A DNA stretch of 64,000 bases, from positions 1 to 64,000 of the forward strand of contig JABHEG010000223.1 of assembly GCA_018676675.1 (NCBI GenBank), given 5' to 3'. This DNA comes from Lentisphaerota bacterium. Its GTDB lineage: Bacteria; Verrucomicrobiota; Lentisphaeria; Oligosphaerales; JABHEG01. Below the pieces are notes generated by a model. It was given only the letters and a program-made list of their open reading frames with translations. It was not told the DNA's origin and ran no database searches. Shown here piece after piece: positions 9,229 to 18,600 of this stretch. The first letter of the stretch is position 1. Each line of letters opens with the position of its first letter. The position numbers and the translations under genes are program-made.

Positions 9229-10020
9229 ATGTTGCTCGACGTCCACTGCCATGTGGATCACTATGATGATCCGCTTACGGTTCTCAACGAGGCGGAAAGA
9301 CGAGGCGTCTTCATCTTGTCTGTCACCAACCTGCCAAGCCACTTCGAGGAGGGGCAAAACCACCTGAGGCGCTACGCCAACGTCCGGGGAGCTTTGGGGA
9401 TGCATCCTCTCCATGCAGGAGAGCATTCTGGCGAGATGTCAGCGTTCCGCAGGCTGCTGGACTGTACGACTTTTGTGGGCGAAGTGGGGTTGGACGGAAG
9501 CAGGGAAGCGGGGGAAACGATGGCAGTTCAAGAGAAGTCTCTTGATAGGATACTGGCGGCCGTGAGTGGAAGTGTGTCAGGCAAGATCCTCAGCCTACAC
9601 AGCCGACGGGCTGAGAAACGTGTCCTGTCGCTCCTCCAGGAACACCGCATCCGTAAGGCCGTTTTCCATTGGTATAGCGGCCCGTTGGGGTTGGTCGACG
9701 ATATCTTGGCCTCTGGCTACTACTTCTCCATAAACCCCAAAATGTGCGGAACCGAACACGGACAGAAACTACTTTCCCGCATTCCGATGAGCCGCATGCT
9801 GACTGAAACCGACGGGCCCTTTGCAGGCCCGAGAGGACGCCCCTATATGCCCTGGGACGCGGCAATAGCGTTGGCTGGTGTGGCTGCGGCCAAAGAGTGC
9901 ACAGAGAGACAAGCTAGGGAAGCCGTCTGGGCCAATTTCCGGGACCTTACGGGTTCGCCGCCAAAGGTTCCCGTTAGGCCGCCCAGACGAGGCACGGTTG
10001 GAGAAGCTGTGGCTGAATGA
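9229..10020 (+). CDS. qatD: QatD, TatD-like metal-dependent DNase
   Basis: A 263-aa protein from the ATG at 9229, just after the qatC stop; an upstream in-frame ATG at 9211 overlaps qatC and adds six residues. TatD-family motifs are present: the metal-binding LDVHCHVD at the N-terminus, FVGEVGLDGS, LSLHSRRAEKR, FHWYSG, and TETDGPFAG near the end. TatD proteins are TIM-barrel metal-dependent deoxyribonucleases. As the last gene of QatABCD this should be the nuclease effector or processing enzyme. The C-terminal 20 residues are basic and proline-rich and lie beyond the barrel. Confidence 0.88.
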   Translation: MLLDVHCHVDHYDDPLTVLNEAERRGVFILSVTNLPSHFEEGQNHLRRYANVRGALGMHPLHAGEHSGEMSAFRRLLDCTTFVGEVGLDGSREAGETMAVQEKSLDRILAAVSGSVSGKILSLHSRRAEKRVLSLLQEHRIRKAVFHWYSGPLGLVDDILASGYYFSINPKMCGTEHGQKLLSRIPMSRMLTETDGPFAGPRGRPYMPWDAAIALAGVAAAKECTERQAREAVWANFRDLTGSPPKVPVRPPRRGTVGEAVAE

Positions 10021-10120
10021 AGGGAGCAGTGCTTCATGCAGTCAAAAGCAGACGCCGTCCCGAGTATTCTTGGCGATCGCTCTACGAACGGTTCCTCCAA
10101 CAGGATGGTCAGGATGCGCA

Positions 10121-11362
10121 ATGATGGCAAACTACACCGTTTCTAACTCAGCATACCCCCAACAGTTCCTTCAACAGCTGACCGTCCCGGTCATCACCGA
10201 CTCAAAGCAACCCCCACCTGCCACGATGGGGGCGTCCCCGCTGCCAGCGACACTGGTCTTCAGCTTCGATGAGGCGATCTCGATGGCTGACAGACACCTT
10301 TTCATTCAGGGGCGCCCAGCCAATCCGGTCCAGATGGTCTGTGACTGGACTAATGTCCTGAGATGGGAGTCCAGTGTCTTCTGGAGTGTTGATCCGACGA
10401 CCAACTGGTACGGGCACAACACCGGAGGGCCATACCATTTTACCAGTGAGCACCCGACACACTCGGGGGAACTCATAGCAGAGGGCATTGCGATAAAACT
10501 GCTCACCAGTTGGTTAGGGATTCCCAGGCAAGCCGTCTGGTTCCTGCCGGGAACGGGGGCCCGACCTGACTATCAGATAAACATGATTCACGGCGGATCG
10601 CAGTATGGCGTCGAGGTCCGGTGCCGTCGCTCCCCGCCGCCTTTGGTGTCCAGACAGGCGAGGACATATCTGTTCGCACCGGACTACAAGTCTCTGGCAA
10701 AGAAGAAAGCTGGCACTGTGGCTTCAGGCCTTGCCGCAACCCTGGGGATCTACTGCTACTACGGACTACCTGCCAATTCGTGTGCCGCAGAGAAGCCGCG
10801 AATCCACCTGGCAGATCCCCCTGCTCAGATCGACGCCCTCCCGTCTGAGCGTGAAGTGATCAAACACCTTATCAGGTATTACACCGGCGTGACATCCCGG
10901 ATTGGGCTGTGGTCGCATCTTGAGCACCTTGAGAGAGCTCGAGAATTGCTGGACGGTGGGCTAGCACCGGAGCCGGCCTGGACCGGCGCACAGGGGAGAT
11001 GGCCCTTTGGTTATCTCGCGCGAGAAGCCGAAGGACAGCAGTACCGCGGGCGTTGGTTTTCCTCTATGATTCTGTCATGGCAACGGCAGGAGCTGAGCAG
11101 GGCTGAGATTGTGGCACTACTGCAAGCTGGAGTCTACGGCACGGTCACGTACCATGGCGTCAATGAGCGCGTTCTTCAGTTCATAGAGCAGTGCCAGTGG
11201 ACTGCTTTGTTGGACTTCTTTGATCCGGCCACCGCTTACATCTCGAACGCGGGGCTACTGCAGCATGTCACATCTGATGGTGTACTGAAACTGGATTACC
11301 GAGTCACTGATCCTGATTCCAGGGACGCCCGAGATGTCCGTGCCAGCCTGGATCTTGAGTGA
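10121..11362 (+). CDS. Uncharacterised protein downstream of Qat, possible PD-(D/E)XK nuclease
   Basis: A 413-aa protein from tandem ATGs at 10121/10124; the frame runs upstream, but that part overlaps qatD in another frame. I do not recognise the family. One stretch near residues 150-170 (RPDYQINM, then YGVEVRCRR) has the D...ExR spacing and hydrophobic pattern of a PD-(D/E)XK core, and a glutamate lies upstream in ELIAEGIAIK. This is suggestive only. The middle part (KKKAGTVASGLAATLGIYCYY) could be a short membrane or buried segment. It lies 100 bases after qatD in the same direction, so it may be an accessory nuclease of that locus or an independent gene. Confidence 0.45.
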   Translation: MMANYTVSNSAYPQQFLQQLTVPVITDSKQPPPATMGASPLPATLVFSFDEAISMADRHLFIQGRPANPVQMVCDWTNVLRWESSVFWSVDPTTNWYGHNTGGPYHFTSEHPTHSGELIAEGIAIKLLTSWLGIPRQAVWFLPGTGARPDYQINMIHGGSQYGVEVRCRRSPPPLVSRQARTYLFAPDYKSLAKKKAGTVASGLAATLGIYCYYGLPANSCAAEKPRIHLADPPAQIDALPSEREVIKHLIRYYTGVTSRIGLWSHLEHLERARELLDGGLAPEPAWTGAQGRWPFGYLAREAEGQQYRGRWFSSMILSWQRQELSRAEIVALLQAGVYGTVTYHGVNERVLQFIEQCQWTALLDFFDPATAYISNAGLLQHVTSDGVLKLDYRVTDPDSRDARDVRASLDLE

Positions 11363-11546
11363 GTGAGGCGGCGCCTGCTCTATTTCACATTGGCTGTCAC
11401 CCCGCCCAGCCCGCCGGACAGACCCAGATTTCGGCAGGCCGAGTTCGCGCGACCGCTACCGTCAGGCCGTTCGGTTACGAGCAAGATGCCACTGAAATCC
11501 CGTCCGTGTTCCTGCCGCTCTGTCTGCAAACAAGCGGAGGAAACGC

Positions 11547-12452
11547 ATGGCACAGGCAAGTGATACTGAGATTCTCACGGCGATCGCCGACCACCGAGTG
11601 CTGACCGTTGAGCAGATCGCCGCACTGCCGCTCCACATGTCCTCGCCGGCGGCGGTCAACCGGCGTATTCGGCTGTTGGAGCCCAGTGGCTGGATTGCGC
11701 GCGGGCAGGTGTCTCTGAGTGGTCGTCGGGGACGCCCCAAGTCGATCCTATCGATCACGAGCGCCGGGGTCAGTCGTTTGAAGAAGGACGGCGTGCTTCG
11801 TGAGGACGTACCCGCCGACAAGGTGACTGCGGATAGCTTGCAGGCCAGCATCCATCATGAGCTGCTGTTGAATTCGTTCCGGGGCGAACTGCTGCGGCTG
11901 CAGGCAGACACCACGGAGCTCAAGGCAACGTTTTTCTCTGCAAAGTCTCCGTTCAATCTTGGCGAGCGAGGGACCTCTCTGCTCGCGGACGCGGTCCCAA
12001 CGAAGCCCCGAGGCGGGGACAAGCGATGTTTCACGCCGGACGGCGCATTTGCGTTGACGCACGAGGAGGCCGGGAGAAGCCTGTTGTTCTTCGTCGAGAT
12101 CGACATGGGCACCGAGCCACTTGTCAGCCAGGCCCCCGATACGTCCGACATTGCAGGCAAGGTCACCAACTATCGTACCTACCTTGGCACCAAAGGATAC
12201 AAACGCCACGAGAAGACATTCGCTACGTCACTCAATGGCTTCCGGGTCCTGTTCGTGACGAACACGTCCAAACGCCGGGCACAGATATGCAAGACGGTCG
12301 CCGGGTTGCCCCCCAGCGATTTCGTCTGGGTCACCGACCAGGACCGCCTCTTCAAACACGGCCCCGCTGGCGGCATTTGGCACCGCGGCGGCCGCACGGA
12401 TGGAGCTTCAGGATCGATCATGGGCAATCAACACAGGGCCTCTGGGAAGTGA
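11547..12452 (+). CDS. Replication-relaxation family protein (Replic_Relax)
   Basis: A 301-aa protein preceded by a good ribosome-binding site (GGAGG, 8 bases before the ATG). The first 75 residues form a winged helix (TVEQIAALPLHMSSPAAVNRRIRLLEPSGWIAR, here described by its ends). The second half carries the FTPDGAF and FFVEIDMGTEPL blocks, which match the PD/ExD-like pattern of replication-relaxation proteins of plasmids and integrative elements. These proteins are thought to help control or initiate replication of mobile DNA. Its presence fits the integrase, primase and VirD4-like genes at the right end of the element. The 230 bases that follow hold no supported gene. Confidence 0.7.
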   Translation: MAQASDTEILTAIADHRVLTVEQIAALPLHMSSPAAVNRRIRLLEPSGWIARGQVSLSGRRGRPKSILSITSAGVSRLKKDGVLREDVPADKVTADSLQASIHHELLLNSFRGELLRLQADTTELKATFFSAKSPFNLGERGTSLLADAVPTKPRGGDKRCFTPDGAFALTHEEAGRSLLFFVEIDMGTEPLVSQAPDTSDIAGKVTNYRTYLGTKGYKRHEKTFATSLNGFRVLFVTNTSKRRAQICKTVAGLPPSDFVWVTDQDRLFKHGPAGGIWHRGGRTDGASGSIMGNQHRASGK

Positions 12453-12682
12453 GATTCTCACAGTGTCATCCAAAGCGGCCGTTCGGCAATCATCTGCCGG
12501 ATGGCATTGCCGGGGTTGGGGCGGAAGTCTCTGCGCTCTCCAGGTTACCGTATTGGCACGAGCGGGAAGCCCCATCGCCAAACGTGGGCAGCGGGCCTAT
12601 GTTACCACCACGCCGAGAGAGCATCGCTTTTGGCACGGAACAGACCACACACCAGCTTTGGCCTATCGATGGGTGCTTCAGG

Positions 12683-14353
12683 ATGTCGATCACGAAAACG
12701 GAAAGGCAGCGGTCAGACGCCAAGCTGGCCTCTCTGATGAGACTGACTAGTCTGAGGATCGATGGGCTTCTTGCGGGCTCTGACTCTGGCGACAACGAGG
12801 CGCGTAAGGAGCTCGCGGCTTTCTGCAGGAGCGACAGCGTCGGCCCGCGCGAGAGGCAGATGGTTGGGAGTGCATACCAAACGGGCGTCGATGACTTGCT
12901 TCAGAGGCGGCTTGAGGTACACGCGCTTGTGAACGACGTTCGTCCTTTCGCTATGGCGAACTGGATCTGTAGAAGGCTGGGTGAATACAAGGGAGACATC
13001 TCGTTCGCAGAAGAACTGGTCTGCCTGGTGAACGAGGGCATTGAAGCACTGGCCATGAATGGGGATGGTGGCGCGATCTCGCTTGGGTTCGCGCTGTACG
13101 CGGCGCGTCGGGAGAAACCCCGGGGGTCGGGGGCTCCCCAAGAAGACGGGCAGAGCGGGACCGCCGGCAGATCTGAGGTGAAGGGAGAGTACTCATACCC
13201 GATCGTGCTCAACACGTTTCTCAGTGCCTTCGGACCCTACCTGCATGCCAAAGCCAGGAAGATGTACCCCTATCCAGAGGATCCGAGGAGGGATTGGGAG
13301 GATCTGGAAGCCGCCGGGCGAATGGGGTTGATGCAGGCGCTGGACACTTTTGCCCCGCGCAAAGGACTCTCCTTCTGGCGTTACGTGGTGGCGAGGGGGA
13401 ATCGTGTCCACGGGGAAATGGTTCACGAGATTAACAGATTGCGGGGGAATTCAGACCGACTGTCTCGTCTCTACAAAATCGTGAAAAGTGTCCGTGAGGA
13501 ACTGCGTGTGTCGGGTGAAGGCGAACCGTCATTCCAGTCGACCGCGGCGATGATCACGAGGAGGATAGAGGCCGGCTTCTACGATGGCGAGAACCAAATG
13601 GCAGGCGTCAAGGAAGTCACTACCGAACAAGTGGCGGCGCTCCTAAGTCAAAAAGAAGAACTCGAAGAGGAAGCCTTGGGTGATCCCCTCGTTGGGGAGG
13701 GCCATACGGCGTCCGCCATTGAGGCAGATGAACTCCGGGAAGATGGACCTCTGCTTGAGAGGATTTACCGCCAGCTGGACACCAAAGGAGGGAAATGGGG
13801 TGCCGTCCTCCGAATGACGCGAGTCGAGAAGAAGTCCGCCAAGAGGATCACTGCCTGCTTGGGCCTCAGCTATGGGTACGTTAGACGCGTACGTTCCTGG
13901 GACCACGCGCCCCTAGTTGCCGACTGGATGTTCCAACAGATGCTCGCTTTCGCGGGACAGGGACAAAAGGAGACCGCGATCGAGAGTTGGCATGAGCGCG
14001 CACTTCGTCTTCACTGTGAGGTCCGGCGCTCGGCGCTCGATGGGCTGGACCGGGCCATCTATCACTGTTTGGCTCAGCTGCAACCGGCTTGGCGAGCCAC
14101 AATGGCATGCTATCACGCGATGGACGGGATTAGCGCCAGGGACAGATATGCAGCTGTGGCTGAGAAGACGGGATCGCGGACAGACAAAGTGCGACAGGTT
14201 GTTACGGCGGCTTCCAAGGTCCGGGGATACGCCTACGTGTGTCTTTACGGCGACGGTTCCCGTAGCGAAGTGTCTTGTGAGAGCCACGCTGTTCGCGAGG
14301 CAGTCGCCTTCGGTCTTCGGGAATGGGGCAAGCGCGGCGGCGCGGACACGTGA
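12683..14353 (+). CDS. Sigma-70-family-like RNA polymerase sigma factor
   Basis: The frame is open far upstream through the preceding gene, but composition becomes protein-like only from about 12683 (MSITKTERQRSD), giving 556 residues; the ATG at 12737 is an alternative. The core near residues 215-255 has sigma region 2 character: DLEAAGRMGLMQALDTF, then RKGLSFWRYVVARGNRVHGEM. The segment near residue 395 (SAKRITACLGLSYGYVRRVRSWD) looks like a region 4 helix-turn-helix, and a second HTH-like part lies near the end. At 556 aa it is longer than ECF sigma factors and has a long N-terminal domain without recognisable motif. The next gene has an anti-sigma-like head, so this may be a dedicated switch for the downstream Lon-NACHT gene or for the whole block. 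Confidence 0.6.
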   Translation: MSITKTERQRSDAKLASLMRLTSLRIDGLLAGSDSGDNEARKELAAFCRSDSVGPRERQMVGSAYQTGVDDLLQRRLEVHALVNDVRPFAMANWICRRLGEYKGDISFAEELVCLVNEGIEALAMNGDGGAISLGFALYAARREKPRGSGAPQEDGQSGTAGRSEVKGEYSYPIVLNTFLSAFGPYLHAKARKMYPYPEDPRRDWEDLEAAGRMGLMQALDTFAPRKGLSFWRYVVARGNRVHGEMVHEINRLRGNSDRLSRLYKIVKSVREELRVSGEGEPSFQSTAAMITRRIEAGFYDGENQMAGVKEVTTEQVAALLSQKEELEEEALGDPLVGEGHTASAIEADELREDGPLLERIYRQLDTKGGKWGAVLRMTRVEKKSAKRITACLGLSYGYVRRVRSWDHAPLVADWMFQQMLAFAGQGQKETAIESWHERALRLHCEVRRSALDGLDRAIYHCLAQLQPAWRATMACYHAMDGISARDRYAAVAEKTGSRTDKVRQVVTAASKVRGYAYVCLYGDGSRSEVSCESHAVREAVAFGLREWGKRGGADT

Positions 14354-14358
14354 GAGAG

Positions 14359-15603
14359 ATGAAAGACATTGCCGTGAACGACGATGGTCCAATGGAACCA
14401 GACAGGCAAGCGGTCGCCCAGAGGGTAGAGGACCGCGCGCTATTGCGGTTCCTGGACGACGAGTTGGGTGTGGGGGAGACCAGTTGGGTCGAAGCACACC
14501 TGAGAGCCACGCCTTCGGCCATCAAGAGGCTTTTCCGACTGATGGCGGACCGCGCCCGCCTGAGCCGTTCAGTGCGTTTTCCCGAGCCGGATGCCGGGGA
14601 CTTCGGGGCAGCAGACCTGCTGTCCATCGCTCGTGACGGATCGCTCGATCGCTACACGCGTGGGGGGGCTATTCTGCGGCTCGGTCACATCAGGGCGACT
14701 CCGGCGCCCTTGCCGGAGATCCTCAGAGCGCTCCTGCCTCTGGCCGAGGAGAGCGGATCGGGCGTTCAGGTAGCGGCGCTGGACGCCATCGGGCGTTTCG
14801 GGCCTTCTGCTTGGTCGGAGAGGGTGAGAGAGACACTCCACAGTTTGGCCCGACCCGGAACTGACGCCGGGCTACCCATCAGGAGTGCGGCGGTGAGAGC
14901 GATCGGATCAGTCTGCATTCCGACGGAAGACAACGGAAGCAAAGACCTCCTGCTCGGTGTGGTCGCTTCTCGTGACGAGCCTCGACGGATTCGTGAAGCA
15001 GGGATTGAGGCCCTCAGCTCTGTTCGTGACCGAGACGTGTCTCGTGCTTTCGGTGAGGTGGCCGCAGATCAGCGGGATCGCTGGCTCATCAGGTCCGTAG
15101 CGATACGCGCCCTCCCAAATGTGTCGGGAGTTGGTGTCGCGGGCTTCCTTGAACGGCTTCGTGCAGCTGAGACCGATCATCTGGGAGTCCGTGTCGCAGC
15201 AGCAGAAGCGCTGGCCGGGTTCGTGCCTGTACTCACGTTTGCGGGTCTGCCCTACGAGAGCGACTTGCGGCTAACGGCTACGCGGGGCGAGGGACATGGG
15301 GTGGAGATCTGCGGCGCGATCGGGCCTTTCGAGTTCGAGGCCTTCGAGTCCAGACCCGCCGGCCAGGCCGGGCCAGGGATAGACATCTGCATCTCAACTC
15401 GGGAGCGATGCTTCTTCGGCAGGAGCATCCGGATTGTGATCGGGGAATGCGCTGACGTCGTGCTCCAGCTGAGGCCGACACGCCGTGGTGACGTGGCGAA
15501 AGGGAGCACTGAGCTGATGGGAGCCGACGCAGCAGCGATCATCGACCTCCTCCGAAGCCAGGCCGCACCGCCCCTCCGCCTTGCGTGGACAGGCGATGAA
15601 TAG
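14359..15603 (+). CDS. HEAT-repeat protein with degenerate anti-sigma-like N-terminus
   Basis: The chosen start is the ATG at 14359 with GAGAGAG just before it (414 aa), 5 bases after the sigma-like gene; an ATG at 14323 overlaps that gene. Residues 20-65 (ALLRFLDDELGVGET, then VEAHL) read like the helical start of zinc-finger anti-sigma factors, except that the His/Cys metal ligands are absent. Residues 80-290 are HEAT-like helical pairs (IRSAAVRAIGSV, REAGIEALSSV, VRVAAAEALAGF). The C-terminal 110 residues are beta-rich. I infer a regulator or sensor partner of the neighbouring sigma-like protein; the HEAT part suggests protein-protein binding. No catalytic motif is visible. Confidence 0.55.
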   Translation: MKDIAVNDDGPMEPDRQAVAQRVEDRALLRFLDDELGVGETSWVEAHLRATPSAIKRLFRLMADRARLSRSVRFPEPDAGDFGAADLLSIARDGSLDRYTRGGAILRLGHIRATPAPLPEILRALLPLAEESGSGVQVAALDAIGRFGPSAWSERVRETLHSLARPGTDAGLPIRSAAVRAIGSVCIPTEDNGSKDLLLGVVASRDEPRRIREAGIEALSSVRDRDVSRAFGEVAADQRDRWLIRSVAIRALPNVSGVGVAGFLERLRAAETDHLGVRVAAAEALAGFVPVLTFAGLPYESDLRLTATRGEGHGVEICGAIGPFEFEAFESRPAGQAGPGIDICISTRERCFFGRSIRIVIGECADVVLQLRPTRRGDVAKGSTELMGADAAAIIDLLRSQAAPPLRLAWTGDE

Positions 15604-15621
15604 TGAGGAGGGAGACATCGA

Positions 15622-18600
15622 GTGCCTTCCCTCAGCTGGCCATACCTGCCGTCCCCCGACGAGGACGATCCCAAGAGGTCTTCCAGGATATGGGCAAACG
15701 GCTTCTGTCCGATATTCTTCACCCGTGTGACGGAGGCCGTCCAGGCGCCCCCCGGTACTGAGGGGATGCCGCCTGATAGACACGACAGGCTCGATCTTGT
15801 TGGTTCCATCTTGGGACGCTGGACGGGCTGGTCTGCTGCGGAGGACCTCCAGGCGGCCCGGGCCATCCTCCGCGTGGCCCGCCTCGTCTGCGACTCGGGG
15901 CGGGTGGCCACCGAAGCGGGGCTTGAGGGCATCCTCGGGAGGCCGACTGCCGGCCAGGAGCGCGACACCTTGCGGTCGCTCGCCAGCAGCCCAACCGCCC
16001 CTCCCCTTGCTGAGGCGTGTATTATCTGTCTACTCGTCTGGGACCCGAAGGAGGCCGATCCCGCATCCGACGGCCCCAGGGGCGTGACCGCGCAGTTGCA
16101 TGTCCAGCTGATTCCTGGCCGGGGTGAAACGTATCCTGCCGTCGACCGCCATTGGTACCTCAGTACCGACGAGTCCTTCGACCGGGCATTGAGCCATGCT
16201 CTTGCCGCTGTCGATGCGTGCTGCGGCCTGGCCCTGCCCCGCACGCATGACATGCGTTGGCGTCTTGCGGTCGACCCGTCTTTGCGCATCACGACGTTCC
16301 CAGAACTGAACGGTCCTTCAATGGGGCTTGCGTTTGCGCTCTGTGCGGCACGTGTCCTTTCCAAGCACAGTGCGAAGCCGTACGCCGGGCTGGACCTCGT
16401 GCAAGTCGCTACGAGCGCGTCTCTGGATGCGGACGGCGGGTTGGTGCCGGTCGGTGAACTGTGGGCGAAACTCGGCGCGAGGGCTCGCCAATTGGCCGAC
16501 TACGGACAGCTACGCTTACTTCTAGTGGCGGACAGGCAGGACGGCATCCCAAGCGAGTTCCGTGACAAGGGAGGCGGACCGTTCGACGTCGCCCGCGCCA
16601 CGTCACTTGTCCACGGGATAGAAGTCCTTGAGGAGAACAGCCGGTCACGACAGTCAGTGACCGCCGCGATGCGACGGAGGTGCGAGCAGCTGGAGGTGGC
16701 AGTCACCGGTGAGCGACGACTGATGTCCGAGGCCTATCTCGTCCTGCCGCTCTTCGAGAAGGTGACGGGAACTGCAAGCGGAGGAGAGGCCGACGGGGAA
16801 CGCGATGCATCTGAAGGCGGCACCGGCTTCCTTTCAGCCCGGAGGATGTCTCAGGAGGATGCCGGGCGGGTACCGCCGGGGGCCAGTGACCCCCGCTACG
16901 TGAGGCGGTCGGTTCGCGAGCTGTTGCGACAAGATGGCAGGTCGGCTCCCGCGCGAGTTGCTGTCATCGCTCCCCCGGGCAGTGGGAAGTCGAGTTTCCT
17001 TCAGCACGTAGTTCTAGAGAACTCGACCGACAGCGAGAGTCCCGGCACGGACGGACGCCGTCGAATCCCAGTGATTCTCGCATTGGGGAATTGCAGGGGG
17101 GAGTTCAGGACGTGGGAAGGAACTCCGCCGCGCCTGACTCGGATCGCTGAGCTGTTGGCCGCGACCTATCAGGACGTGGAGTATCCGCCAGAGCCGGAGC
17201 GGTGGCGGCAGTGGCTCGCGGACGGCGATCTGCTGCTCTGCCTTGACGGACTGGACGAGGCCGAAGACTGCATAGAGATGGTCAGAACTGGGCTCATGGA
17301 GTGCGCCAATCAGTGCCCGGTGGTAGTGACATGCCGGAGTGCAGCCTTCGAACGACACCAGCACGTCTTCCACGGATTCCGCAAGTGTTTCCTCGGCGAC
17401 TTGAGTGACGACCAAGTTGCCCAATATGTGGAGAATTTCACTGTCGGGAGCCGAAAGGAGAGATTTGCGCAGGTGGTGATGGAGTGCCTCCGCAGCAGTC
17501 CTCAGTTGGAGTCCCTTACGACGAATCCGCTCCTTCTGAGCATGTTGTGCAGTGTCGCGGAGGCGGGGCGCGCGGGCCCAAACAGAACGGTTACGGTCAC
17601 GTCCCTCCTGGACGAGACGTTGGACGTCCTCATCCGCCGGACCAAGCCCCATGCACACTCAATGACGCAGCGGACACTCCGACTTGGGCCGGACATGAAA
17701 CGAATGGTCGCTGAGCGGGTGGCTCTGAAGCTCTCAACAGACAAGGCGGGGGCAAGACAGCTGGCGTTTGACCGTCGACGCCTGCAGTCAGCCTTCACCG
17801 AGTCGCTGCGTGAGCTCGGGGGTGTGGACCCGCGTTCCGTGGGCGAAGTCGCCAACAACCTCATCGTGGACGCCACCCGCAACTGGTTGCTGCGGCACGA
17901 TGGACGTCTGTATCGCTTCGCTCACCCGCTGATTCAGGACTTCCTGACCGCTTCGGCCATTGCCAGAATCGCGGACGAGGAGGGATGGCAGGCTGAACTC
18001 CCTGTGGGAGCGCTGTCAGGGAACGTTCTGGGCGTGCTGGACAGGAAGGCCTGGGATCCAGGTTGGGCTGATACGTTTCGCTTCATTGCTGGCCTGCTTG
18101 AGCCAGGAGTCGCTGTGGAGTTGATCGGTTTCCTCGCAGACCGGCGGCGCGACGATGTATACCGGCATCGACTGGCGATGGCAGTGACGTGCTTGGGCGA
18201 GATGCGCAATCCCCCGGATGGGCTGGCAGATCGGCTCACTGTGGCCGCGTTCAGTTTCCTGTACCGGCACTGGCTTGCCGGCGCCATCCCTTCGGGCGTG
18301 CCCCACATCGCACCGTTGGTTGAGCACTTCTCTCCCATACTGTCGACGATGGCCCGCCTGAACAGGCCGTACCACGGACTGCCCCTCGTTTCCTGGCTGT
18401 GCAGGAAGATGGCCGAAGGAAGGGAAAAGCACCCAACCGGGAACGGAGACCCCATTACCCCCGCCTACGCCTTGGTTCTGATGGGGATGTCCACGCTCAT
18501 GAGACCGGAGGTCATGGCTGCTTTTGCGGAAGCGATGGCTGGAGAGGACGACGAGCGGGCACCCCCTGTCTGGTTGGTGTTCCACAACGCGATGCTCATG

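Noticed and set aside
12026..12682. N-terminal extension of the sigma-like gene
   Set aside because: The frame is open, but the residues before 12683 overlap the replication-relaxation gene and look random.
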